Part shown: positions 10,329-22,403 of the stretch, piece by piece
Numbering within the stretch: the first letter of the stretch is position 1
Layout of the letters: each line of letters starts with the position of its first letter
DNA from: Nematostella vectensis
Taxonomy: Eukaryota; Cnidaria; Anthozoa; Actiniaria; Edwardsiidae
DNA length: 64,000 nt
Direction of reading: 5' to 3'
NCBI RefSeq assembly: GCF_932526225.1
Contig: NC_064041.1
Span: 1,748,699-1,812,698 of the forward strand
Notes under the pieces: generated by a model
What the model was told of the DNA's origin: nothing
Databases searched by the model: none
What the model saw: the letters and a program-made list of their open reading frames with translations, nothing else
Made by a program: the position numbers and the translations under genes

Positions 10329-13300
10329 ATGAAAGGTATCCGCAAGTCTGCTAGTCTTCCGGCTTCACCATCGGTGAGTGCAAGTTTGCGATCGACCCGC
10401 TGTGCTTCTTGCAAACTTTTACTAGCTCCTAGAAGGGATAACAGTGCGGCTTTGACCGCGTTTAAGCGTCTTTAAGGTCTATTGAGTGCCACAGTTTGGG
10501 GTGTATTAATTGAGGTTTAGACATGAATCGTAAATTAATGGTTTTGTATTCGAGGAAAGCGCCAATAGATCAGATTCATAAGTGACATTGTGATGGTAGT
10601 GCGAGTTTTACTACAAAACGTGTTTGATGTTTGTTTTCCTTGTGTGGTTAAGTCTGAGTAACTTCGAACGAGTAATTATAACTTAGTCAAAGCGATTACA
10701 TTTATGTAATTCTACTTCGTAGCAACGCAAATGGAACTTTGTTCTAACTGAATATAAAATAAGTTTTTTTACCAGTATGTCGCAATTTATACCTCGATTA
10801 ATTTTTGCACTCGCTTGTCTGACAATGACTTATAATTCGAATAAACTTGTCTAATGCCAACAGAGAACATTTTTACGGGAGGAAAAGGTTGATGGCGCTG
10901 TTTACGAAGTCTCTTTGAAGAAAGTTCGTTACCGCAGCAGCGATCGGTTCCCGAGCGAAGAGGACGAAGTGTCTCATCTTCAATGGGAGACTATACGAAT
11001 TTGTAAAATCAAAGCTGGTACTTTGGAGAAACTTGTGGAAAATCTAGCACCATGCAAAGCGCCGTTAGAGGAATTAGATCCTGGTTATGTGCTAGCTTTC
11101 CTTTCGACCTACAGAGCCTTCGCGAAGGTAGAAGAAGTTTTAGAATTGCTCTTGAAAAGGTGTGTAAACTTGCAATTATAATGCACTCGAATAAGTTCCG
11201 TAAACGTTATTTTCATTTATGTATGTATCAATATATTCTTAGTTTGTCTTCAGTAATTCTTAAGTGCGTCTTTAAGGACACTACACTAATTTATCCGACT
11301 GAATAATAATAACAATAGATTAATTCCTTCAATGAGTTGAAGATAAAATATTCTATTGAATATAATCGAACAATTCACCCATGTTATTTTTTTGGTGTCT
11401 ACGCAATGATCCGTTTTACGCGCGTCTCAATGTCGATCGGGAACTAGAAGGCTTATCCTTTTTTTTAAATTTTATTTTTATTTTCTTGGTGAGGTCCATT
11501 ATATTGTCTTGAGTGATGTTTTTACTCGTTTTATTTTGTGAGTTCGCGGGAAACAACTAAAACACAAGGACTATCTAAGCGGAGTGAGTCTAGACTGTTA
11601 CCGTCTTAAGAAAACTCGTCAAAAATTCTGTTTCAGACATATGATCTACAATTTGAGTGATTGCGTTTTCATTAAAGTACATTTACCTGCCTCCACATAT
11701 AAAAAAGATCAAAACTGAATGTTATGTAATTTTTTTTTCAATTTAAAGAGACATTTTAATGAAATAAAATAAAGAAATTCGAGCCAGTACTTGTGGTTAC
11801 CCTCCAATGCACTTAAATGGTTTCCTCGTCTCAAACAAGTTTTGTTATTATTTTGCTGAACCCATTTTAGTGTTGAGATACAAGGTCAAGAAACACAAAC
11901 ATGCTCATCCACTGGTAAAATGCTTAGCGAATTAGCATAAAAGCGATGAAATAAAAAGTTTTTGTGTAAAGAAATATATTTCTTCATTTCTATGCAAGAT
12001 CAGTTTTTTTATGCAAGAAAAGAAAATCCTGAAGGGATTAAGTTGCGTCATTTATTTTCCCCTGTAGAGAAATATGGCGCCTTTCAGGCCGTAATTGTCA
12101 AGATAAAACCAAGATAAGAGAATTGCTACACTTCCTAGTGATGCTTGAATTGAAGAATTGCTATTTCTACCGTCTATCTTATGGCCAAGCTACCGTCTAT
12201 CTTATGACCCAAGCTACCATCTATATTATGACCCAAGCTACCGTCTATCTAATAACCAAGCTACCGTCTATCTAATGACCAAGCTACCGTCTATCTAACG
12301 ACCATGCTACCGTCTATCTAATGACCAAGCTACCGTCTATCGTTATAAAAGAGCATAATAAATCACCCCGGTTCTCAATTTAGAATTCATTTATTAATGT
12401 ATTGTTTGTAGGTATGTAGAATATAAAGGGAGAAAGGAGGAATGTCCAGAAATAAGCGAAAGAGTTCAAAGGTAAAGGCTAAAACATAAGAAAAGTGAGT
12501 GGGTGTTGGGGGGAGGAGGATAAAAAAAACCTGTAAAAATATGAAGCTACTACCTGATAAGAGTATAATGCAGACAACGATTCCACAAGAATGTTGCACT
12601 AGAAAAACAAAACTAAAATGCACGCTTTAAAGCGCGACCAAGAAAACCGTGAAAACCGGAAATAAGTATGGAATGTTTGTTCCGACCAAACACTCGCGAG
12701 ATATTCAAACAGTCAACTAGAAACAAGTCTCAACAAGTCGCAGTGTCTGAATTCTCGCGTCTGATTCGTCAGAAGACAATAAACATTCCAAACATATTTT
12801 AGGTGTTCACGGTTTTACTGCGCTTTAAGAGAGGAAAAACTCGGTTTTGATGCACACCAGAGAAACAGCATGCGCGCCTTAAACCTCTTTACTCCTCCAC
12901 ACATCCTAGCACCTAGTTACACATTAAAATATATTCTCGCACCTTGTTTCACATTGCTACACATTCCCGCACCTTGTTACACATTGCTACACATCCTAGC
13001 ACCTCGTTACATATTGCTACACATTCTCGCACCTTGTTACACATTGCTACTCTTAATTGCACCTTGCTACATATTCTCGCACCTTGTTACATATTGGTAC
13101 ATATTCTCGCACCTTGTTACACATTGCTACACATTCTTGCACGTTGTTACACATTGCTACACATTCTTGTACCTATTTACACATTGCTACACATTCTAGC
13201 GCCTTGTTACACATTGCTACTCTTAATTGCACCTTGCTACACATTCTCGCACATTGTTACACATTCTCGCACCTGTTACACATTTCTACCCTTAATTGCC

Positions 13301-16300
13301 CTTGTTACACATTTTCTCACTTTGTTACACATCTTTGCACCACGTTACACATCGCTACACATAATTGTACCGTATAACAGATTGCTTCCCATTATTGTTA
13401 TATTGTTGCATCTGCAAACACCTCATTATATTGTAACTGCTACATTGCATGGCGCACCTGGTAACACCCCAGTGCTTACGCCTTGCTCTTTACATCTTGT
13501 TCCTCTAGGGGTGTAGTCGCTGTTCTACTTGTATGGTTGGAACAGTTTTCATCAGATTTCAACGATCCACCAGAGTTCCAAACACTGAAGAGAATCCTGG
13601 GATTTGTGAGAACTGAGATAAGCAACCATGTATGCGGAGAGCTGGAGAAGAAAGTGCAGCACAAGATAGACATGTTTGCCATTACTCCGTACGAAGGGGA
13701 AGGTGAGATAATAGAGCTTATAAACAAGGTATCCTTAAAACGGAGGCGTTAAAGAGGCGATTTTAGCATAAGAAACGCCATCTCACTTATCTGGTTTAGT
13801 TGGACGGGAGCTCAGCCAGCCTGTGAGCAGATCCATAATGACTGCTGTTTGAAATGACCGCCGGGTTTTCTTCACCAGTAAGCGCATACGAGGCTTATTA
13901 TCAGGGGGGTGTATAGCTATGTATTACGAAGTATTATGCAGGCAACTATATAAAAATATCCCGATCTAAGGCGATCACTCATCTAAGGCGCAGTCAGATC
14001 TTTTTGTTAAAGAATGTCGATCAAATAGTACTTTGTTATTCTTTACATTTAAAGATACAATGGTATATTGTATAATGTCTGGTCCTTTTTTTACGATATT
14101 TGTTTGAACATAAATCAAGAACATGCTGCTATAAGATTGAGCTTAGTTGGTATAGTCAAACCTTTCAATACTAAACAAATATACAACTTTCCTTTGTACT
14201 ATTTGATAGTTTAGAAATAGAATTGAGCCGTTTTAGTTTTAGGATGGACTGAAATTCACCATGATTCCAGCGAATTCAATTAACTACTGAGTTGTACATC
14301 TAAATTGCATAGGACTTCATGGCCTACAATCTCATGTGTCACGCAAGTAGTGCCCAGGGTCTTTAATAGATTTTTCTCTTTGCTCCACAGGTAGCCCGAT
14401 ACCCTTTCGTCTCTCATTAGTCAAAGATGTCGACTTTGTGGTAGAGGCTGTCGAAAAGCTCACTGCAGAGAATACAGAAGAAAGCGGAACCAATCTATTG
14501 TCTATCGAGCCTGAGAAATTTGCAGAGCAACTCACCATTATGGACGCAGTAAGTGGGATGTTGCGAGCTTGGGCTCCCTGTGTATTGACTTATATGTATT
14601 GTATTGCCTTATATAGTAAAGCATGTGTGCGCGTTGTTGATCGAAACATGCGACTTGAAATATTAAAGGGGCCATATCCAATCTTCCCAGAATTCATTGC
14701 TCCCTGTTACTCTTGTCATTGAAAGTATTTAGTCCATAGTATTTATCTAGAGAAATGTGACTTTCGCAATGAAAATAAGACATAAATCCCAATGATACAT
14801 TTGTATGAATAGAAGCTTTGCACCAAATGGGTTTTGAAATAGGCCATTCCAGCTATAAGCATGCGCGCGCTCGAAACCTACCTTAACTACCGTCATGCAA
14901 CGCACACTTCGTTTGGTGCAAGCTTTAAAAGACGCGCGCTTTATTCTGGTGGTTAAGGTGATGAAGGTGTGGAAAACACTCCCTATAGATATACGCACTA
15001 CGTCATCGTTACCCTCTTTTAAAAACAAACTAGCAGTCAGATATAGCCAGGCGCTCCAAACTACTTTCAATGCCGAAAATGCAGTTACATGGAAATCAGT
15101 TTGCCCTAAGTGCTGCCGCGCTAGGAGTATTCTTTCGCAACCATCCTGTTGCTATTAGCAATTTAGAGTAGGGCTTTTCTCAAATTACTTTTTATTCATG
15201 TTTTCCTTCATTTTGTTGTTGTCGTTAGTGTGCTAACGACACTATGGGTTCTGTTTGTGGTCACGTGATTCACAGTTGATCCGACTTTCAGTCTGGAAGC
15301 TATAAAACCCAATGCAAATGAGATATTAATTACAGTAGCGAACTAAATCCTTTTGAATCATGATGTAATCCAATTCACCCTACAATGAATACGGCTCAAT
15401 TGTAGTTCAAGCGCATTTAATACAAAATGCAGGGAAAGCTACATTTTCCAGAAAGGAACAAAAACAAAGCAACATTTTGACCTAGGGATGAAAATGAAAC
15501 GCGCGTACCAAGGATTTTCTGAAAGTGAATATGCAGTCATCATATGGTAGAAGAGATAGTATTTGACGATCTATTAGAAATGACCCATTTTTTGGCGGCC
15601 AAGCAATGTGCCCCCCACCCCCCCACCCCTCCCCTTCCGTTTCTTACGCGTCCGTTTCAATACTTTGTGTGCGCAGGAGTTATTTCGTAAAGTGATCGCA
15701 TGGCACTGTATGGGCTCGGTGTGGTCTCGGAGAAAGCGGTCCCACAAACCAGCCTTTACGGTCCAGGCCACTGTAGACCAGTTCAACGCCGTGTCTCTCA
15801 AAGTTCTCTCGTCAATACTGAAAACACCAGAGAACAAAAGCCCGGCTCAACGAGGAAGATACATCAACCAGTGGATCAACATCGCACAGGTACAGTCTCA
15901 AATCCGCCCCCCCCCCCCCTTTCCCCCTTGATACTGATTCTCCTAGACCCTAGCTCAATTGACCGGTACAGTCTTGGTGCTCTTGATTCCATGCTGCCGG
16001 TCGTTGCTTTTAGTCCAGTTATTTTACGCGAAAAATATGCATAACCCTGAACAAATTAGTATAGAAGGAATTTCAACGGGAATCTATCCTTAGTTATTCA
16101 TCAATAACATATCAAATCTCGGCGGATGGTGGAATGCAGCTTGAAGATTGGGGCAGGAAACTTAGCGGCATCAAAGTGCTTTCTTTGACGACTGATCTGC
16201 CAGCCGCCTCGCAGAATCTTCTTAAAATGATTCGCTGTAAATGTGGATCCGACGGTTCGAGTGCAAGATGCAGTTTTCAGTAGCGCGGTTATTGGTGACA

Positions 16301-19300
16301 GCGAAGATGATGATATGTTAAAATACACTGGAAAGTATAGTGTTCTCTGGAAATACATCTAAAGCTAATTTTTTTTTTCATATCTATAAACAGTTTTCAA
16401 ATTAGTACAATTACGCACAAGTTGCTAAGACATTTCTCGCCCTGCCCGTTCGAGTTGTGTTGTGATCACGTCTTGGTTTACGTACTTGGCGAACGAAGCG
16501 AAAGGTTTATTTCAAATAGATGTCAGATGCGTGTGAGCTCAATGGTTTTATTTTTGGAACTCGAAGGTGAGCTGGATTTGGGCCTTAGAATTTAATCCCC
16601 CACACTGCTTAATGGTATATTTTTACCAAAAAAAATTCTGTTTTCATAGGATCACACCGGGTTTCAATGGCATACTATCAAAAAAGCCTTTTTCTTTGTT
16701 TATGTCTATTTTCTTTAATATTGATGTTTTTTTTAATTAAAGAAAATGCACTGCTACTCGCTTGACTTTTTCAATTCAAATCAAAGCTGCGGGCAGACAC
16801 GTTGCTTGTCTTTGTTGGATGTGGGTGACAGATTGTGTTCTAATGTACAGCACCATTTTTTTCAGTGCTGCCGAAATTTAAAGAACTTCTCGTCCCTTAA
16901 AGCAATCATCTCCGCCCTGCAGTCGGCCTCAATCCATCGTCTTAAAAAGTCTTGGCAACACGTACCACGGTATGTCTACGTATGGCGGTATGCCTAGTCT
17001 GGTTGTCATGGCAACACGTACCACGGTATGTCTACGTATGGCTGTATGTCTAGTCTGGTTGTCATGGCAACACGTACCACGGTATGTCTACGTATGGCGG
17101 TATGCCTAGTCTGGTTGTCATGGCAACACGTACCACGGTATGATATACATAAAAACACATATCATTGTATATGGTTACCATGGTGACACGTATCATAGTT
17201 ATCAGAACGCGTTTGACGCCTTGCCTGGATTGGTAGAATCATATTCCTCTACATTCATTCAATACTTTAATCGTACAGGGAGAATACGGCTTTGTTTAAC
17301 GAGCTCGCGTCATATTCCCTTACATTCATTCAATACTTTTGTCGTACAGGGAGAGTACGGCTTTGTTTAACGAGCTCGCGTCATTGTGCTCGGAAGAAAA
17401 GAATCAGCAGATGAGCAGAGACGTCCTAAATAAGGTACCCATAATACAAAATGATTGACTTCTGAATTATCTTGACCAAACAAATATATTTCTTAGACAA
17501 ACCGGTAAAGAGTGCAGAGAGATTGATATATGTTATGTGATGAGAATTTTATTCTCGTGGTCCTAAATAACGCACCAAAACTAGTAATTACTATAATAAT
17601 CATCCTGGTCTAGAAATATTGAACCAAAAATGTAAGCGTCTTGTGTTACTCCTATTCGTAGGAAGGCACAGCGAAATGGACAACAGCCGCTGACCCAGGT
17701 CACAAAAAGCCGCTAAGGAAACGACGCTCGCGCTTCATGGAAATGGTAAAGCGACCAGAAAACTTGCATGAGAAATGCCATTTTAAAAGCATGTGGCAAC
17801 CTATGTTAGTTAGGTTTTAATGCATACGTGTTTTTTCTATTTTACACAAGAAGATACAGGTCCTGAGGACGTTAAATATTATTCAAGAAAGCAGCTAGTT
17901 ATTTTTTACTCCTTTTTTTCAGTTTTTAGAAAACATTGATTGTTCGAACGGTGCTCGTCTAAAAAAAGCCCTAACAACAAAAATAACAACATGATCATAG
18001 CGATAACAACAGCAACAACAAGCAACACAATGGTTATGAACCGACCTGTATGTCGTAGACATCACTGCATCCTGAAGTGAGAGGGCAAGATAAGAGACAG
18101 AAAAAAATAAAGCGTCTTTCTGTCTATATTTCTTGCGCTCTCAGTTACAGTTCTACGACGCCATGGAAAGAGAAACAAAAGACTAGATTAAGAGAAAAGA
18201 TGAAAGCAAAGGTCTTCACTATTGCTTGGCTCGTTCATTACCGTTTCGAAGTCCGGAAAGAAAGAAAAGAGAACAAATCTCTCCCCTTGCCTTCTCTCCG
18301 GTTTTGACTGGCAGCAACTCTCTTGAGCCCCGAAGATAGATCACTGACTTCTCTACTGTGGAATGTGTAGGTTTCGTACACCTTTGTTGACGTCTCCTCT
18401 CGTTGTACAGGGCGTCATACAAGGGACTGTCCCTTACCTGGGAACGTTCCTCACGGACCTAATGATGCTTGACACTATTCACCACGACCTCACTGAGGTA
18501 AGTTACGTACTTAAGATCTTGTGATTCAACCTTGACCATGTCATGGTGACCTCCGCCATGTCACCGTTGACCGTGTGATGACATTTATTGAAATGGAATG
18601 TAAACTGACGTAGTCTTGCGGGAAATACAAGTTGGACCAGGTCCGTGCCATTTATACCGTAGACGGGTCCAGTGTGAAAATAGGCCTGCGCATTTATGAT
18701 CTTGCTGACGTTTTCTTCATGTGTCATTTATATCTGTATAAGATGTCTGAAGTATGACATACCATGCTTTCCCGCGGAAGGAATTTTCCGAAAATGTGCC
18801 AGAAGACGATTCAAAAAATGTTTTGTATGTTTTCAGGATGGATATATCAATTTTGACAAGAGGCGAAAGGTATGATTTATATTTGAGTCATTATTCTTTT
18901 TTTTCTTTGATTATTTTTTTTTTTAATCTCTGTATTTATAATCGCATGGTGCCTCGTAGTATTCTCTTGATTCATCGCGTTTGAATGTAAGATCATCAAG
19001 TTTCTACTGTGCTCCAAGATCATAACGTTTGAATGTTTTCTATAAACTTTAAGAAAACATTTAAGATCATTGCGTTTGAATGTGTTCTAGGAATTTGAAA
19101 TCATCGCTCAGATCAAACTTTTTCAAGAAGCCGCGAAGAACTACACATTACTAACACCAGACGATAACTTTCGGCACTGGTTTGACAACATCACAACGCT
19201 TACGGAGAGGGAAAGGTGAATAACAACAGCTACTAACAACAATCAGCTTATGAATTTTGCAGAGGTGTAAAAACCGTCCTTATATATCATACATTTTCAG

Positions 19301-22300
19301 TTTCGAACTTTCGTGTAAACTGGAAAAAGATTCCGTCAAGAAACGAGGAAGTGGCAGATTTAAGCTAAGGTATGGCACTAATGTTATTATTTGGTTATTA
19401 TTAGTACTTATTAGTATTTCGTGTGAGTAATTGGAATTATATCTCTCTTTTTTTCAGACGGAACCAAAGTGACCCCGATATTTCTAAACTGTCGCTCTCT
19501 CCGCCTGAAAACCACTTATCGCGGCTAGGCTCAAAATCTACAGAAGTCTCACCTGTACTTCACCGACATAGTCGAAACGTATGTAAAATATAGCGACGGG
19601 ACCAGTATACAGAGTTCTAACAAAATATTCGTCTCATAGAATTCTATAGAATGCTATCTCGTCGTGTATTCGTCCCATACAATTTTATATAGTCGTGTAT
19701 TCGTCTAATAGAATTCTAAGTCGCCGTATTTTCATATCATAGAATCAACTCGCCGTGTATGTTTCTCTTAGAATTCTAATCTTCGTGTACTCGTCTCTCA
19801 TATAATCATAACTCGTGGCTTATTCCTATCGTAGAATGTCTAACTCGTCGTCTATTCGTCTCATAGAATTGTAACTTCCCGTGTATTCGTCTCATAGAAT
19901 TGTAACTCGTCATGTATTCGTCTCATAAAATTATGACTTGCGTGTTCGTCTGGTAGAATTCTAACTCTTCGTATATTCTTCTCATAGAATTCTAGCTCCT
20001 CGTGTATTTGTCTCATGGAATTGTAACTCGTCGTGTATTCGTCTCATGGAATTGTAACTCATCGTGTATTCGTCTTATAGAATTGTAACTCATCGTGAAT
20101 TCGTCTTATAGAATTGTAACCCGTCGTGTATTCGTCTAATAGAACTCCAACTCGTCGTCATCATCCACATCATCCGGGATCTCGTCTGGCTCAGAGACTG
20201 CAAGCGCCAAAAGCTTGACTTTACCACGTGATCACAGGCCCTCTTCTCCATGCTTGCGGGCTCCGCTGGTTGGTTCGCCCCAGTCCGCACGCCAGAAGGC
20301 CATGCATAGATTAACTTTATCGCTACCTTTACCCGGCTCCAGTCCCCGGGAGTATGAAACGGGCCATATTATCCGCGTGAGTCTGGAAAGTTCCTCAAGC
20401 ACAGGAGTTATGTATAAAGGAGTCTGGGTAAGTTCTTTCTTGCATTTCATTTTTCACGGGCCGCTGTGCACCCTGGATGGTTTTGGATTGATAAGAAAGA
20501 CTTCTTTCGCGATCACGTGATCACCCTTTTCCTAGAATACCTGCAAATGACCAGAGAAGTTGGGGCTTTACCCCCCCCCCCCCTCTACACCCCCCTCACA
20601 GCACCTGTGTTTTCACTGTGTATTTGATTTTATCCCGATTGTTTTATGCTTCTTTTACGTAAAATGTTGGCACAACTGTAATTGTGACACGCCGTCTTAA
20701 ATTGAAATTGCTATTTTATACCCCAAAAAAGAGTATTCGTTTACTCTTTTTTCTGGAAATACAATTCTAATTGATATTGCTATTTTATTCCCCAAAAAAG
20801 AGTATTCGTTTACTCTTTTTTCTGGAAATACTGGATTGCTATATAGCTCACTCCGAACTAAAAGCACGCTCCTATTTGCTTTCTCGGGGTCGCGTGATAA
20901 ATCACGTGAAAATCAGTGCGTTTTAAATATTTTCAGGCGAATTCCAATGTCAGTCCTAGCGTGTCGCGTTGAAAAAAAAGTTTTATTTCTACTTTTACTT
21001 TATGGTAAACAAAGTTTATAGTGCAACGTGCTCTACTCTTGCCTACAATACAGCGTTTTAAGAAAGTAGCCAATACGCATGCGTGAAACACTGTTTTCAT
21101 CGGCACAAAATATCATAACTTTGAGGTTGTTGTCGCGTTTTGATGGCACTCAAGTATTTCTTTGCCAGGCTTGTTGGTTAGTGAGGTTCGTGTTAATTGA
21201 AAATCACGTTTCTCGTATCCTTATTGATTTACTCCCTAAAACTGTCAAGGTGGTCACGGTAGCGCGCGTCGCAATAAAAGCGACTGCTCTCCATCGGACT
21301 CGTAAAACACCAGTTTTGTTATATTGCTTGGGATCCGAGGGAAACATAAAGGGGAACATTAAGTGAAGCCCGTTAATACGGACACTGTCGGAACCTATAA
21401 AACTGTTTCTATGCAGTGGTACCCCTTTAATATGGACACCTTCGGGCCGTCATTATACGGGAAGGGTTAAAATTTATAGATATATATTTTTTAGTTGACA
21501 GACGAGGAGAGAACGCCGAAGGTAATCCGGACGAGTCTCGCCAAGCATGATATCGAGGCTGATCCTGCTGATTACTGCCTTGTACAACAGCTTGACAACG
21601 GGAGTAAGTAGGGGGGGGGGGGGGGGGGGGGGGGTTGGGGATGTGAAGGTGAAAGAAAGGGAAATGGTATAATTGACATGATATCGAGGCTGATCCCGCT
21701 GATAGCTGCCTTGTACAGTAGCTTGAAAACGGAAGTAGAGGGGGGGGGGGGGTGGGGGTGGGGGTTTTGGGAACATGATATCGAACTTAACCTTGCTAAT
21801 ATCTAACTTTTCTGATAACAACTGGCTTGAAACAAGGGTGGCGGGATAGTTAGAACCGCGGACTTCTCTAAATGCCCGTTCGAAATTCTTATTTCGGTAA
21901 ATTAACGAGCCCTTACCTTCATGGTGGTATTCGTTTTGTTATTGCTCATTTAGCTGTATATGAATCAATCGCTGTCGTTTTTCTAAATGGTCTAAAAGGA
22001 CGTGGGGCGATCGCACGGGAAACCAGACTCTACTTTTTCAAAATGGCGGCAACAAAAATCGTAGCTAACACGAATTCTTGCAAGTTTAACGTGATAATTT
22101 ATCGACGAACACAGTTCTAGGGCGATGAAAAAGCAAAAAATACAAACAAACAGGAAACACACAACGTTCACACGACAGTGTTTAAAACAAGATTAATTGA
22201 TACTCGTTTCTGGAGGCCAAAAACCGCCTCCTCGTAAATGAGTTGCCTAACTCCCAGCGAAGCATTTATTGTATTGCATTCATTTTCCCCTTTTTGCAGA

Positions 22301-22403
22301 CGAGCTGGTGCTGCCCGACTACTGCAATGTTTACTATGCTATGAACTCATCTGTGGAACCCTTAACCTTTCACCTGAGGAAAAAAACAAAGACGGAAAGA
22401 TAA
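10329..22403 (+). CDS. RGL: RalGDS/RGL-family Ral guanine-nucleotide exchange factor
   Basis: Sixteen exons join in phase to 703 codons: 10329-10373, 10864-11159, 13509-13702, 14391-14548, 15677-15889, 16866-16969, 17350-17434, 17662-17745, 18411-18497, 18837-18869, 19091-19215, 19301-19369, 19458-19578, 20143-20427, 21495-21603, 22300-22403 (stop TAA). Residues ~20-190 form the N-terminal REM region ([20 protein letters not shown], then FLSTYRAF). Residues ~225-480 form the CDC25/RasGEF domain ([51 protein letters not shown]). A Ser-rich linker follows ([14 protein letters not shown]). The Ras-association domain spans ~612-700 ([13 protein letters not shown] to [14 protein letters not shown]). 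The family loads GTP onto RalA/RalB and is recruited by active Ras through the RA domain. Length is close to vertebrate RGL proteins. Which RGL/RALGDS paralogue it corresponds to cannot be told here; animals outside vertebrates usually have one. Confidence 0.93.
12168..12341. repeat. 23-24-bp minisatellite, about 8 copies
   Basis: The unit contains CTACCGTCTATCTAATGACCAAG. It lies in the RalGEF intron 11160-13508. Confidence 0.85.
12631..12824. mobile_element. piggyBac-like MITE with TTAA target duplication
   Basis: TTAA at 12627-12630 and 12825-12828 flanks a 194-bp element. Its ends begin AGCGC and end GCGCT, followed by imperfect inverted repeats around AAAACCGTGAA/TTCACGGTTTT. TTAA target duplication is the signature of piggyBac-type transposition. 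Confidence 0.6.
12890..13480. repeat. ~30-bp minisatellite reaching the RalGEF exon-3 acceptor
   Basis: Degenerate units of TTGTTACACATTGCTACACA with a TCTCGCACC half fill the 3' end of the intron, about 20 copies. The sequence just before the acceptor at 13508 still resembles the unit (CGCCTTGCTCTTTACATCTTG). Three open plus-strand frames across it are artefacts of the 30-bp periodicity. Confidence 0.85.
14930..15135 (+). pseudogene. Relic of a LINE-type retrotransposon ORF2 C-terminus
   Basis: The translation contains [19 protein letters not shown] followed by [10 protein letters not shown]. This matches the 'W-x-x-L-P-x-x-I-R ... F-K-x-x-L' pattern typical of the extreme C-terminus of many non-LTR retrotransposon polymerases, and is followed by a CPKCCRARS tail. 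It lies in a RalGEF intron, same strand, with no upstream RT sequence. 5'-truncated copies are usual for LINEs. Recognised by pattern only. Confidence 0.5.
16953..17148 (+). repeat. 56-bp tandem repeat carrying the RalGEF exon-6 donor
   Basis: The unit runs from TGGCAACACGTACCACG through GTATGTCTACGTATGG to TGGTTGTCA. The end of exon 6 and its 5' splice site (ACCACG|GTATG) recur at 16970, 17026, 17082 and 17138, exactly 56 bp apart. The first copy lies in the exon; use of any later donor would read into an in-frame TAG. Confidence 0.9.
17208..17378 (+). repeat. 71-bp direct duplication of the RalGEF exon-7 acceptor
   Basis: The two copies share ACATTCATTCAATACTTT, TCGTACAGGGAGA and the exon start GGCTTTGTTTAACGAGCTC. 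Acceptors end at 17278 and 17349. Only the second keeps the downstream exon in frame; the first would add 71 nt and shift the frame. Confidence 0.88.
19605..20160 (+). repeat. ~31-bp minisatellite filling the RalGEF intron before exon 14
   Basis: About 16 diverged units of TATTCGTCTCATAGAATTCT followed by AACTCGTCGTG fill almost the whole 564-bp intron (19579-20142). The exon-14 acceptor (TCTAATAG|AACTCC) lies inside the last recognisable unit, so the first codons of the exon (AAC TCC AAC TCG TCG) are repeat-derived. Confidence 0.85.
20695..20832 (+). repeat. 67-bp direct duplication with internal hairpin
   Basis: Two near-identical copies contain CCCCAAAAAAGAGTATTCG followed by TTTACTCTTTTTTCTGG, in which AAAAAAGAGTA pairs with TACTCTTTTTT. 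It sits in the RalGEF intron 20428-21494. Confidence 0.8.
21535..21800 (+). repeat. Duplicated 3' half of RalGEF exon 15 with donor and G tract
   Basis: The exon segment CATGATATCGAGGCTGATCC to the donor at 21603, with the poly-G run that follows, recurs about 130 bp downstream (21679-21750) with a few substitutions. A third shorter copy starts at 21775 (CATGATATCGAACTTAACC). In the copy the donor reads GGAAGTAGAG and has lost GTAAGT. Confidence 0.82.
21960..22205 (+). repeat. Dispersed repeat, copy B
   Basis: Second member of the family described at 7700-7995, same orientation, here in the last RalGEF intron. It ends near 22205, where similarity stops after ACAAGATTAATTGATA. Confidence 0.65.

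Noticed and set aside
12870-13516. Overlapping 106-190-codon ORFs rich in Thr, His, Leu
   Set aside because: Three frames are open at once through a 30-bp minisatellite inside a RalGEF intron.
16101-16358. 85-codon minus-strand ORF
   Set aside because: No recognisable domain, inside a RalGEF intron; length expected by chance.
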